64,000 bases of DNA from the NCBI RefSeq assembly GCF_013340935.1, contig NZ_WHOS01000012.1, positions 103,076-167,075 of the forward strand, read 5' to 3'. The position numbers were made by a program, and so were the translations under genes. Under the pieces are notes generated by a model. It did no database searches and was not told the origin of the DNA. It saw only the letters and a program-made list of their open reading frames with translations. Shown here in pieces: positions 27,130 through 35,381 of this stretch. This DNA comes from Azospirillum melinis (GTDB lineage: Bacteria > Pseudomonadota > Alphaproteobacteria > Azospirillales > Azospirillaceae). Every line of letters starts with the position of its first letter. Position 1 is the stretch's first letter.

Positions 27130-28332
27130 TCAGGCGGAACGCGGCAGGCCGGACTCGCCATGCGGTGCCGCGGCGGAAGCGTTCAGATACGGCCTCAGCA
27201 TCAGGACGAGCGGAACGATCAGGGCGGCGGTCGCCGCCGAGGCCAGCACGCCGGTCGTCTGGCTGCTGTGGTCGGCGATGGCGCCGTAGAGGATCGGGGC
27301 AAGCCCGCCGGAGCCGATGACGCTGGTGTAGAAGACCGCGAAGGCCCGGCCGGTGTCGCCGTTGGACAGCTCCGGCACGGTGCCGTAGAGCACCGAGGAG
27401 GTGCCGTTGAGCACGATGCCGAGCAGCGGCAGCAGGATGAGGGTCGGCGTCAGCGAGGTGAGCAGAGTCGCCGCGATCAGCACGGCCGTGGCGGCTTCGG
27501 TCGCCATGACGCTGCCGACCACCCCCAGCCGCTCCCCGAGCAGGCTGCATGTCGCCTTTCCCAGAGCGCCGCCGATGAACAGCAGGGCCAGCGCCAGCCC
27601 GACCGTCGCCGAATCCCCGCCCTGGCCATGGATGAGGAAGGGCAGGAAGAGCAGATAGCCCATGCGGGTGGCGGTATCGAGCGCGCCGATCGCCGTCAGG
27701 ATGCCGAAGCCGCCACGGCCGCGGCCCGCCGCCGCCGTCTTGGCGGCCCGGACGATGGGGGTCGCCGGCAACAGCGGCAGCAGGGCGGCCGACAGGACGA
27801 TCCCGATGGCCGCCATCAGCCCCAGCACCGGCTGCCAGCCGACGGTCGGCAGCAGCACCGCGACCAGCGCCGGCAGTGCCGCCTTCCCGAGATCGCCTGA
27901 GAAGTTGTAGATGCCGAGCGGATGGCGCGATGCAGCGCCGTAGCTGACGGTGACGAGCATCGAGCCGCAGGGGTGCTGGATGCTCGATCCGATGCCAGCC
28001 AGGACAAGGCCGACGCACAGGCCCGGCAGGCCGAACGGCAACGCCATGATCAGCAGGCCCGCCGCCGCCAGGATGGTCGACAGGATCAGCGACGCCCGCG
28101 GCGACAGACCACGAAGAGCGCGGTCGGCCGGGATTTGCAGTCCTCCCATCGTTCCGGAATAAAGGGCGCGGATGACGGCAAGCATCGCATAGGACAGGCC
28201 GAACTGCGCCTGCCACACCGGCAGGAAGACATAGAGGGCGTCGGTGTACCCGTCATGCACCGCATGGGCAAGACACGCACCCGTCAGGCTTTTCTTCTTC
28301 TCCGTCCACCACTGTCTCGGATTCATCTTCAT
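27130..28332 (-). CDS. Major facilitator superfamily transporter
   Basis: This protein of about 400 residues has around twelve hydrophobic segments in two halves separated by a basic loop (IVRAAKTAAAGRGRGG). It resembles the fosmidomycin-resistance-like/sugar-efflux MFS branch (AHAVHDGYTDALYVFLPVWQAQFGLSYAMLAVIRALYSG at the N-terminus, then PADRALRGLSPRASLILST as the loop 2-3 region). Substrate is unknown. The start is uncertain: ATGs at 28359, 28332 and 28326 are all in frame and none has a strong ribosome site; 28332 is chosen as the best compromise. It is divergent from a LysR gene and is followed by the SDR gene. Confidence 0.75.
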   Translation of the reverse strand: MKMNPRQWWTEKKKSLTGACLAHAVHDGYTDALYVFLPVWQAQFGLSYAMLAVIRALYSGTMGGLQIPADRALRGLSPRASLILSTILAAAGLLIMALPFGLPGLCVGLVLAGIGSSIQHPCGSMLVTVSYGAASRHPLGIYNFSGDLGKAALPALVAVLLPTVGWQPVLGLMAAIGIVLSAALLPLLPATPIVRAAKTAAAGRGRGGFGILTAIGALDTATRMGYLLFLPFLIHGQGGDSATVGLALALLFIGGALGKATCSLLGERLGVVGSVMATEAATAVLIAATLLTSLTPTLILLPLLGIVLNGTSSVLYGTVPELSNGDTGRAFAVFYTSVIGSGGLAPILYGAIADHSSQTTGVLASAATAALIVPLVLMLRPYLNASAAAPHGESGLPRSA

Positions 28333-28386
28333 TGGCTTTCCCGGCGGCGCCACAGCCATTGCCCGGCTGATCTGAATGGGCAGGCA

Positions 28387-28432
28387 GGGTATACCCGTGA
28401 TGTTTCATCGACTAGTATGGTTTGAATCACGG
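28387..28432. promoter_or_regulatory. Inverted repeats in the LysR/MFS divergent region
   Basis: GGGTATACCC is a perfect 10-base palindrome at 28387-28396. Overlapping it by two bases, CCGTGAT (28395-28401) and ATCACGG (28426-28432) form a perfect 7-base inverted repeat 24 bases apart. One or both may be the binding site of the LysR protein at 28476. Confidence 0.5.
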
Positions 28433-28475
28433 ATAGCGTTCGTTTTCCTCACGGGTTTGCCCCAAAGGATCGCTC

Positions 28476-29372
28476 ATGCGCCGCCTTCCTCCCCTGAACG
28501 CCCTGCGCATCTTCGAGGTCGCGGCCCGGACCGGCAGCTATGCCGAGGCCGGGGCCGAACTCGGCCTCACCCACGGTGCGGTGAGCCGGCAGATCGCCGC
28601 GCTGGAAAGCTGGCTCGGGCAGAGGCTGTTCACCAGGGAGGGGCGCCGCATGGTGGCGACGCCGATGGCGCGGATCTTCGCGTCCGAGGTCGGGCTGTCC
28701 TTCGACCGGCTGGCCGTCGCGGCGGAAGCCTGCGGCCGGCCCGATGCCCGCCGCATCCTGCGGGTCAGCGCCCCGACCAGCTTCGCCATGCGCTGGCTGA
28801 TCCCGCGGCTCGGCCGCTACCACGCCGGCCATCCGCAGGTCGAGGTGGCGGTCACGACGGTTTCGACCGTGCTGGAGGAATTGCGCGGCGGCGTCGACGT
28901 GGCGATCCGGCGCGGCGTGGCAAGGGAGCATGTGTGGCCCCAGCACCGCGTCGTTCCGGTGCTGGACGATGTGGACACGCTGATCATGAGCCCGGCGCTG
29001 TTCGCGCAACGGCCGATCCGCAAGCCCGCCGACATCGAGGGCCACACGCTGCTGGCAAGCGAAACCCGTCCGGGCGATTGGACCGGCTGGCTCGATGCGG
29101 CGGGGCTCCAGCATCTGGCCGGGCATCCCCGCCAGATCTTCGATCACTTCTTCGTCACCCGTCAGGCGGTGGAGGACGGGCTCGGCATCGGGATCGGCCC
29201 ACTGCCGATGCTGGACATCGACATCGCCAATGGACGGCTGATGACGCCGCTGCCCGACATCCGTGTTCCGAGGACGGGGTACGTGGCGCTGGTTCCACCC
29301 CAGGCCGATGCGGGGAAACTGGTCGCCGGCTTCGTCGACTGGCTGGTCGGAGAGGCGCAGGGACCGGTGTGA
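28476..29372 (+). CDS. LysR-family regulator, GcvA type
   Basis: This 298-residue LysR protein has the GcvA/AmpR-like start MRRLPPLNALRIFEVAARTGSYAEAGAELGLTHGAVSRQIAALESWLGQRLFTREGRRM. That is the winged-helix DNA-binding domain, followed by an effector domain from about residue 90 (LRVSAPTSFAMRWLIPRLGRYH). It is divergent from the MFS-SDR pair and probably controls it. Effector unknown. No database comparison was possible, so only the family and subfamily pattern are claimed. Confidence 0.85.
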   Translation: MRRLPPLNALRIFEVAARTGSYAEAGAELGLTHGAVSRQIAALESWLGQRLFTREGRRMVATPMARIFASEVGLSFDRLAVAAEACGRPDARRILRVSAPTSFAMRWLIPRLGRYHAGHPQVEVAVTTVSTVLEELRGGVDVAIRRGVAREHVWPQHRVVPVLDDVDTLIMSPALFAQRPIRKPADIEGHTLLASETRPGDWTGWLDAAGLQHLAGHPRQIFDHFFVTRQAVEDGLGIGIGPLPMLDIDIANGRLMTPLPDIRVPRTGYVALVPPQADAGKLVAGFVDWLVGEAQGPV

Positions 29373-29426
29373 CGGGCCGGACAGGGCTAGCGCATTTGGA
29401 ATCGAAATTTCCATGCAAGGCACGTC

Positions 29427-29587
29427 CGTCATCCCCGCGAAGGCGGATGAGCGCTGACTTTCAGGATCCTGCCCATTCCCAACGGGCCAGCACCTCTTTC
29501 GGCGTCATCCCCGCGTAGGCGAGGATCCAGGCTTATCCATTGGTTCTGCTCGGAAAACACTGGATCCCCGCCTCCGCGGGGATGACG
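29427..29587. repeat. Dispersed palindromic repeat (GTCATCCCCGCG type), three copies
   Basis: A 28-base unit beginning CGTCATCCCCGCG and ending GGATCCAG lies at 29503-29530. Its reverse complement lies at 29560-29587, matching at 26 of 28 positions, with a 29-base spacer. A truncated third copy is at 29427-29447. This is the form of the small mobile palindromic repeats common in Proteobacteria. Apart from this repeat and the palindrome at 29761, nothing was recognised in the 434-base gap from 29373 to 29806. Confidence 0.8.
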
Positions 29588-29760
29588 GTCGATAAGGGAC
29601 GTGCTTGGCTTCGACGGATCAATTGTCCAAAGAAAATCGCCTGCACAATCCGGGTCGGCGGCATGGCCCCAAAACCGCTCGAGCCCCCGATTGCGCCGCT
29701 CGCGCCGCCAGGGCGCCGCTCGCCGGAAAGCGGCCCGGCGCTTGCCGCAACGGCGCTAGG

Positions 29761-29774
29761 GTGGGACGTCCCAC
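29761..29774. promoter_or_regulatory. Perfect 14-base palindrome upstream of the YbdD-like gene
   Basis: GTGGGACGTCCCAC is self-complementary along its whole length and lies 33 bases before the ATG at 29807. Position and symmetry fit a dimeric repressor or activator site. No known consensus is claimed. Confidence 0.4.
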
Positions 29775-29806
29775 AACGCCGCGCCGGCTTTCGCCAGAGA
29801 TCTCCG

Positions 29807-30001
29807 ATGACCGACACCTGCCCCCGCACCCCCCTGCGCAAGGCGCTTGCCAACCTGCGCCGCCTGTTCAACGACGACAGCTACGACCGCTACCGCGAGG
29901 CCCAGGCCCGCCTCGCCCCGGACGAGCCGCCGCTCGATCCCCGCTCCTTCAAGGCACGGCAGATCCTGATGACGCTGGGACGCGGCTGCTGCGGACGTTA
30001 G
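29807..30001 (+). CDS. Small YbdD/YjiX-like protein
   Basis: This 64-residue protein has central and terminal sequence LRRLFNDDSYDRYREAQAR and ARQILMTLGRGCCGR. It resembles the YbdD/YjiX family pattern (G/D-DxxYxxYxxHxRxxHP..P, then F..RQ and a terminal CC), small proteins that partner CstA/BtsT pyruvate transporters. The match is by eye and the paired histidines are not conserved. The tail overlaps the converging BrkB gene by about 53 bases. It is not adjacent to cstA (3.6 kb away), which is unusual for this family, so the function remains a proposal. Confidence 0.5.
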   Translation: MTDTCPRTPLRKALANLRRLFNDDSYDRYREAQARLAPDEPPLDPRSFKARQILMTLGRGCCGR

Positions 30002-30914
30002 CCTGCTCCCCCGCACCGGGGCCGGGGCTGGGGCCGTGACCGGCCTCGGGGTTCAGTCCGGGCAGCCGCGCCCGGCTGCCGCTGCGCTCCGAATAGGCGC
30101 GGGTCAGTTCCGCCCCGAACAGGAAGATGACCGCGGAATAATAGACCCACAGCAGGATCAGCACGAAGGAGCCGGCCGCGCCATAGACCGTCACCACGCC
30201 GCTGGTGGCGATGTAGAAGCCGATCATGAACTTGCCCACCGCGAACAGGAAGGCATTCACCGCCGCCCCCAGCCAGACGTCGGCCCAGCGGATGTAGGTG
30301 TCGGGCAGGATGCGGTAGATCAGGGCGAACAGGCCGGTCAGCACCGTCCAGGACACTAGCACGTCGAACAGCCACAGCAGCGAGGGCATCGCCGGCAGAT
30401 AGGCCGAGGCCCAGCGGCCGGCCGCCGCCAGACCGGCGCTGACCACCAGCGAGACGATCAGCAGGAAGCCGATGGCGCCGATCAGCGCCAGCGCCTTCAG
30501 CCGCACCCGCACCAGCCAGGTGATGGTCGATTCCTGGGGTGCCGCCACCCGCCAGATGCGGTTCAGCCCGGCCTGAAGCTCGACGAAGACCGTGGTGGCG
30601 CCGACCAGGATGGTGCCGATGCCGATGAGGCTGGCGACGATGCCGGTCTCCTTGGCGCCGGCCCGCGCGATCAGGTCCTGCAGGGTCTGGCCGGCATCGT
30701 GCCCGACCAGCGCCGTCAGCTGATCGACCAGCGCGCCGCGCGCCGCCTCGTCGCCGAACACCAGCCCGGCCAGCGCGATCACCAGGATCGCCAGCGGCGC
30801 CAGCGAGAAGATGGTGTAGAAGGCGATGGAGGCCGCCATGCTCATCGCGTCGTCGTTCATCCAGCCATAGGCCGCATCGACGACGATCGCCCATCCCCTT
30901 CGCACCCTGCCCAT
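29949..30914 (-). CDS. YihY/BrkB-family inner-membrane protein
   Basis: This 321-residue membrane protein has about six hydrophobic helices and the family landmarks NDDAMSMAASIAFYTIFSLAPLAILVIALAGLVFG, GATTVFVELQAGLNRIWRV, YRILPDTYIRWADVWLGAAVNAFLF and YGAAGSFVLILLWVYYSAVIFLFGAELTRAY. The C-terminal 50 residues are a low-complexity polar tail. Often labelled ribonuclease BN or virulence factor BrkB, it is not a nuclease; its biochemical role is unsettled. The start at 30914 follows GGGAGGGGG; an earlier in-frame ATG has no site. Confidence 0.87.
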   Translation of the reverse strand: MGRVRRGWAIVVDAAYGWMNDDAMSMAASIAFYTIFSLAPLAILVIALAGLVFGDEAARGALVDQLTALVGHDAGQTLQDLIARAGAKETGIVASLIGIGTILVGATTVFVELQAGLNRIWRVAAPQESTITWLVRVRLKALALIGAIGFLLIVSLVVSAGLAAAGRWASAYLPAMPSLLWLFDVLVSWTVLTGLFALIYRILPDTYIRWADVWLGAAVNAFLFAVGKFMIGFYIATSGVVTVYGAAGSFVLILLWVYYSAVIFLFGAELTRAYSERSGSRARLPGLNPEAGHGPSPGPGAGEQANVRSSRVPASSGSAVP

Positions 30915-31145
30915 CGCCCCCTCCCGTCCCGCACAGTCTCCCCCCGGTAACACCGGCAGCGGCCATTCGGTCATGGCCGGAGGCTCAAGGCGCCCGTTTC
31001 ATCGCGGCCTACCCGCCCCACGGCTCCCCATGATAGGAAGGAAGAGTCAGCGGCGAGCGGCCGTTGAACAGGTGAACAGCAGGCCGAAACCTGTTTCATG
31101 CTGTTCCAAACGTTCCATCCGAAGCCAGGACAGGAGACCCGCCCG

Positions 31146-31871
31146 GTGTCGCAGAAGGTGATCGGCCTGATCGGGGGCATGAGCTGGGAAAGCTCCGCCG
31201 AGTATTACCGCATCGTCAACGAGGGCGTCCGCGACCGGCTGGGCGGGCTGCGCTCGGCCCGCTGCCTGATGTGGTCCTTCGACTTTGCGGAGGTCGAGGC
31301 GTTGCAGCATGCCGGCCGCTGGGACGACGCCACCGCCCTGATGATCGACGCCGCCCGCCGGCTGGAACGCGGCGGCGCCGACTTCCTGCTGATCTGCACC
31401 AACACCATGCACCGCATGGCCGCCGAGGTGCAGGCCGCCGTCGCCATCCCGCTGCTGCACATCGCCGACCCCACGGCCGAGCGCATCCGAGCATCCGGCC
31501 ACCGCCGCGTCGGGCTGCTCGGCACCGCCTTCACCATGGAGCAGGACTTTTACAAGGGCCGGCTGGCCGACCGCCACGGGCTGGAGGTTCTGATCCCCGA
31601 CGAGGCCGACCGCGCCACCGTCCACCGCATCATCTACGAGGAGCTGGTCCAGGGCCGGGTCGAGGCGGCCTCCCGCCAGGCCTACCGCGAGGTGATCGCC
31701 CGGCTGGTCGAGCGCGGCGCGGAGGCGGTCATCCTCGGCTGCACCGAGATCATGCTGCTGGTGAAGCCGGAGGACAGCGCCGTCCCGCTGTTCGACACCA
31801 CCGCCATCCATGCCGACGCGGCGGTGGATCTCGCCATCGCCGGCTTCACCCCATCCCCAGCCGCTCCTTGA
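31146..31871 (+). CDS. Aspartate/glutamate racemase family protein
   Basis: This 241-residue protein is of the Asp/Glu racemase (YgeA-like) family. It has [29 protein letters not shown] at the start and the two catalytic cysteines in [11 protein letters not shown] and [12 protein letters not shown], about 110 residues apart. Predicted role is interconversion of D and L acidic or other amino acids. A GTG start at 31146 is preferred because AGGAGACCC precedes it and the family begins there; an ATG 48 bases upstream is also open. Its last 26 bases overlap the converging response-regulator gene. Confidence 0.83.
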   Translation: MSQKVIGLIGGMSWESSAEYYRIVNEGVRDRLGGLRSARCLMWSFDFAEVEALQHAGRWDDATALMIDAARRLERGGADFLLICTNTMHRMAAEVQAAVAIPLLHIADPTAERIRASGHRRVGLLGTAFTMEQDFYKGRLADRHGLEVLIPDEADRATVHRIIYEELVQGRVEAASRQAYREVIARLVERGAEAVILGCTEIMLLVKPEDSAVPLFDTTAIHADAAVDLAIAGFTPSPAAP

Positions 31872-32589
31872 GCGCACCCAGGAAGCGCCTGCTGACCGGA
31901 ACCGCATGGCCGCCGGTGGTCTGGATTTCCGCCAGCCCGCCATCGACAAAGCGGATTTCCCGGATGCGGTCCGGATTGACCAGATGCTGGCGGTGGCAGC
32001 GGAACAGCGGGCTCTTCTCCTGGATGGTGTGGAGCGTCAGCTCGGTGAAGCGCTCCTGCCCGTCCTCCCCCACCACATAGACGCCGGCAGGGCGGGAGAC
32101 GACATACTCGACGTCGGCCAGCTTCATCAGGGTGATGCGGTTGACCCCGGTGCAGGGGATGTGGCGCAGCTCCGCCGCCCCCGGCAGGACCGACAGCTCC
32201 TGCGGCGCATGCTGGCGGCGCAGCCGCTGCAGGGTCTTCGCCAGCCGCGCCGGATCGGCCGGCTTCAGCAGATAGTCGAAGGCGTGCTCCTCGAAGGCCT
32301 GGACGGCATATTCGTCGTGCGCGGTCAGGAAGACGATGCGCGGCATCCGCTCGGGATCGAGCATGCTCAGCATCTCCAGCCCGCTGACCCGCGGCATCTG
32401 GATGTCGAGGAAGACCACGTCGGGCGCCTGCCGGTTGATGGCGCCGATGGCCTCGATGGCATTGGCGCATTCGCCGACGATGCCGATGTCGGCCGCCTCC
32501 TCCAGCAGGCGGCGCAGTTCCTCCCGCGCCAGCGGCTCGTCATCGACGATCAGGACAGTCATGGCAGCGGGCATTGCGGAGGCCGTCAT
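31846..32589 (-). CDS. btsR: LytTR-type response regulator, BtsR/YpdB class
   Basis: This 247-residue protein has a receiver domain with acidic pocket VDDEP, phosphoacceptor aspartate in VVFLDIQMP (about residue 62) and K in YLLKPAD. It is followed by a LytTR DNA-binding domain ([28 protein letters not shown], then [22 protein letters not shown] and [15 protein letters not shown]). It overlaps the sensor kinase stop by an ATGA, so the pair is coupled. In E. coli, BtsR activates the CstA-family pyruvate transporter gene btsT. Here the CstA-family gene is 5.7 kb away, and it is the obvious candidate target. Confidence 0.83.
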   Translation of the reverse strand: MTASAMPAAMTVLIVDDEPLAREELRRLLEEAADIGIVGECANAIEAIGAINRQAPDVVFLDIQMPRVSGLEMLSMLDPERMPRIVFLTAHDEYAVQAFEEHAFDYLLKPADPARLAKTLQRLRRQHAPQELSVLPGAAELRHIPCTGVNRITLMKLADVEYVVSRPAGVYVVGEDGQERFTELTLHTIQEKSPLFRCHRQHLVNPDRIREIRFVDGGLAEIQTTGGHAVPVSRRFLGALKERLGMG

Positions 32590-34283
32590 GCGGGCACGGT
32601 TTCCTCAAGGGGCAGGCGCAGGGTGACACGTGTGAAGGCATCGGGTTCGCAGGCGACCGAGACGCCGTACGCCTCACCGTAGCGGTTGCGGATGCGGCGG
32701 TCGACGATGGTCATTCCCAGCCCGTCGCCGCCCGGCTTCGCCTCGAAAAGCCCGGCATTGTCCTCCACCGCCAGCAGCAGGTCGCCGCCCTCCCGCCGCG
32801 CCGCGATGCGCACCCGGCCGTCGCCGAGAAGCTGCGCCGTGCCGTGCTTGATCGCGTTCTCCACCAGCGGCTGGAGCGAGAAGGCCGGCAGCCGGGCGTG
32901 GCGCAGATCGTCCGGCACCTCGATCTCCACCGCCAGCCGTCCGGTGAAGCGGGCCAGCTCGATCTGGAGATAGGCGCTGACATGCTCGACCTCGTCGGCC
33001 AGCGTCGCCATCTGGCTGGGGCGCTTCAGGTTCTTGCGGAAGAAGGTCGACAGGTTCTGCACCAGTTGCCGCGCCCGCTCCGGATCGTTGCGGATGACGG
33101 CGGAGATGGTGTTGAGCGCATTGAACAGGAAATGCGGGTTCACCTGCGCATGCAGCAGCTTGATCTCCGACTGCGCCAGCAGCGCCTTCTGCTGCTCGTA
33201 GCGGCCGGCCAGGATCTGGTTGGACAGCAGGCGGGCCACGCCCTCGCCCAGCGTGCGGTTGATGGTGGAGAAGATCTTGGTCTTCGGCTCATACAGCTTG
33301 ATGGTGCCAATCACCCCGCCATCCTCCCCCACCAGCGGGATCACCAGCGCCGCCCCCAGCCGGCAGGCCGGGCTGATCGAGCAGCGATAGGCCACCTCGT
33401 TGCCGTCGGCATAGATGACCTGGTTGCTGGCGATGGCCTGATGGGTCTGCGGTGAGCTGATCGGCGTGCCCGGCAGATGGTGGTCGTCGCCCATGCCGAT
33501 GAAGGCCAGCAGCTTTTCCCGGTCGGTGATGGCGACGGCACCGACGCCGGTCTCCTCATAGATGATGCGGGCGACGCGGGTGCTGTTCTCGCTGTTGAAG
33601 CCGCCGCGCAGCACGCCGTCGCAGCGCGCGGCGATCTTCAGCGCCTTGGCGGAAAAGGCGCTGGACTGCTTCTCATCCAGCACCCGGCGCTCCAGCAGGA
33701 TGCGCATGAACAGCGCCGCCCCCAGGGTGTTGGCGACGATCATCGGGGCCGCCACCACCTCCACCAGATGCATCGCCGCCTCAAACGGCCGGGCGACCGC
33801 CAGGATGATCAGCATCTGCACCACCTCCGCCACGAAAGTGACGGCGCCGACGCGCAGCGGGTTGAACAGCGGCTCGATCCGGCCCTGGCGCACCATGTGG
33901 CGGTGGACCAGCCCGCCGATCAGCCCCTCCGCCATGGTGGAGATGGCGCAGGCCAGCGCCGACATGCCGCCCAGCGAATAGCGGTGCAGCCCGCCGGTCA
34001 GCCCGACCGCCAGCCCCACCGACGGCCCGCCGAAGATGCCGCCCAGCACCGCCCCGATGGCGCGGGTGTTGGCGATGCTGTCGTCGATGTGCAGGCCGAA
34101 ATAGGTGCCCATGATGCAGAAGATCGAGAAGATCACGTAGCAGGCCAGCTTGTGCGGCCAGCGCACCGTCACATGGGTCAAGGGCAGGAACAGCGGCGTG
34201 CGGCTCAGCAGATAGGCGATCACCAGATAGACGCACATCTGCTGAAGCAGCGAGAGGACCAGGGTGAAGGGTTCGACAGGCAT
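32586..34283 (-). CDS. btsS: LytS-type sensor histidine kinase, BtsS class
   Basis: This 565-residue membrane kinase has an N-terminal 5TM-LYT region (about residues 1-190, with [33 protein letters not shown]) and a GAF-like domain near 210-350 ([33 protein letters not shown]). The histidine-kinase core carries the H-box [25 protein letters not shown] at about residues 375-400 and the ATPase N-box [10 protein letters not shown]. Family members BtsS and YpdA sense extracellular pyruvate. It is translated together with the response regulator. Nearby CstA and YbdD-like genes support pyruvate as the signal; this is inference. Confidence 0.85.
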   Translation of the reverse strand: MPVEPFTLVLSLLQQMCVYLVIAYLLSRTPLFLPLTHVTVRWPHKLACYVIFSIFCIMGTYFGLHIDDSIANTRAIGAVLGGIFGGPSVGLAVGLTGGLHRYSLGGMSALACAISTMAEGLIGGLVHRHMVRQGRIEPLFNPLRVGAVTFVAEVVQMLIILAVARPFEAAMHLVEVVAAPMIVANTLGAALFMRILLERRVLDEKQSSAFSAKALKIAARCDGVLRGGFNSENSTRVARIIYEETGVGAVAITDREKLLAFIGMGDDHHLPGTPISSPQTHQAIASNQVIYADGNEVAYRCSISPACRLGAALVIPLVGEDGGVIGTIKLYEPKTKIFSTINRTLGEGVARLLSNQILAGRYEQQKALLAQSEIKLLHAQVNPHFLFNALNTISAVIRNDPERARQLVQNLSTFFRKNLKRPSQMATLADEVEHVSAYLQIELARFTGRLAVEIEVPDDLRHARLPAFSLQPLVENAIKHGTAQLLGDGRVRIAARREGGDLLLAVEDNAGLFEAKPGGDGLGMTIVDRRIRNRYGEAYGVSVACEPDAFTRVTLRLPLEETVPA

Positions 34284-34414
34284 GGCGGTTTTCCCGGCAG
34301 CGGCCGCAGGAGGAGGCTCCTTTGGCGTGGGGCGGCCTTATCCGCGCCATCCTACACCGGCGGGGCGTCCCCGCCGATGGGACATCCTTGCATCCCTACC
34401 CCCGCCGCGGGCAT

Positions 34415-35218
34415 TCACCGCCGCCGCGGAGCCGGGTGCAGCAGGGCCAGTTCCGGGGTCACCGACTGCCGCATCGCCGCGTCCCAGTCGCTCATGGTGA
34501 CGAAGCGCAGGCCCCGCCTCTCCCCTTCCTCCAGGATCGCCGGCAGCGCCGCGACGGTCGCCGCCTTGGTGCTGTGCATCAGCACGACGGCACCGGGCGC
34601 CAGCCGCTCGACGATGCGGTGGCGGATGATGTCGGGACCGGTGTCCTTCCAGTCCTGGCTGTCAGCGGTCCACAGCACCGTCGCCATGCCGTGCCGGCGC
34701 GCCAGTGCGGCCAGCGCATCGTCCACATCGCCATAGGGCGGCCGGAACCATGTCGCCGTCACCCCGACCGACGCCAGCGCCTTTTCCGCCTGCGCCAGGT
34801 TCCACTCGCGCTCGGCCGGCTTCAGGTCGGTGGTCATCGGATGGGTCTGGGTGTGGCTGCCGACCTCGTTGCCGGAGGTGGCGACCATCCTGGCGATGTC
34901 GTGATGCTCCGGAATCTTGGTGCCGATGTAGAAGAAGGTCGCCTTCGCCCCATGCGCCCGCAGGATGTCGAGGATGTGCGGGTCATGCCCGTCCGGCCCG
35001 TCGTCGATGGTCAGCGCCACCACCCGGGCCGATGGCAGTGTCAGATCGACCTGGGCGAGGTCGAGGTCCGATCCGGGGATCAGATGCTGGGTCACGAAGG
35101 GGGCCGCCCCATGGGTAGCGGCATAGCTGCGCTGGCCGGACATGGCCGAGGCAGGCAGGCACAGCAGGGCTGCCGCCAGCCCGAACGGCAGGACGGCACG
35201 GCGGAACAGGGTCATCAT
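34415..35218 (-). CDS. Polysaccharide deacetylase (NodB homology) family protein
   Basis: This 267-residue exported protein has a signal peptide (MMTLFRRAVLPFGLAAALLCLPASAM) and a carbohydrate-esterase-4 domain. The catalytic/metal aspartates are in ALTIDDGPDG, the metal histidines in EVGSHTQTHP, the conserved arginine in WFRPPYGD, and the last motif is AVVLMHS. It should remove N- or O-acetyl groups from a cell-surface or extracellular glycan. No glycan-synthesis genes are adjacent. The start is the first of two consecutive ATGs; a GTG at 35365 would add a non-signal-like extension read from repeat-like sequence and is rejected. Confidence 0.85.
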   Translation of the reverse strand: MMTLFRRAVLPFGLAAALLCLPASAMSGQRSYAATHGAAPFVTQHLIPGSDLDLAQVDLTLPSARVVALTIDDGPDGHDPHILDILRAHGAKATFFYIGTKIPEHHDIARMVATSGNEVGSHTQTHPMTTDLKPAEREWNLAQAEKALASVGVTATWFRPPYGDVDDALAALARRHGMATVLWTADSQDWKDTGPDIIRHRIVERLAPGAVVLMHSTKAATVAALPAILEEGERRGLRFVTMSDWDAAMRQSVTPELALLHPAPRRR

Positions 35219-35245
35219 CGCGGTGGCACTTGGGAAAAGGTCGGA

Positions 35246-35279
35246 GCCGGCCCCTTCCTTCGAAAGGGGTAGGGCCGGC
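35246..35279 (-). terminator. Hairpin downstream of the TonB receptor gene
   Basis: GCCGGCCC and GGGCCGGC form a perfect 8-bp outer stem around an inner CTTCC/GGGG stretch. It lies about 100 bases after the receptor stop on the minus strand and just before the deacetylase start, so it could end the long leftward siderophore transcript. There is no long T tract. Confidence 0.5.
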
Positions 35280-35381
35280 GGAAGACCTGAGCTTTGCGCC
35301 CACCCACCGCGATGGACAAGCGATTTCTTGGGGACTTGCGGGGGGAGAGACCGACCGGTCCCCACCCCCGCACAGCCGCCG

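Noticed and set aside
29427..29587. CRISPR array
   Set aside because: The repeats are palindromic, few, in both orientations and irregularly spaced, unlike CRISPR repeats.
30915..31145. Possible small gene or RNA between the BrkB and racemase genes
   Set aside because: No ribosome site with a family-like peptide and no strong structured element was recognised. The gap is treated as divergent promoter sequence.
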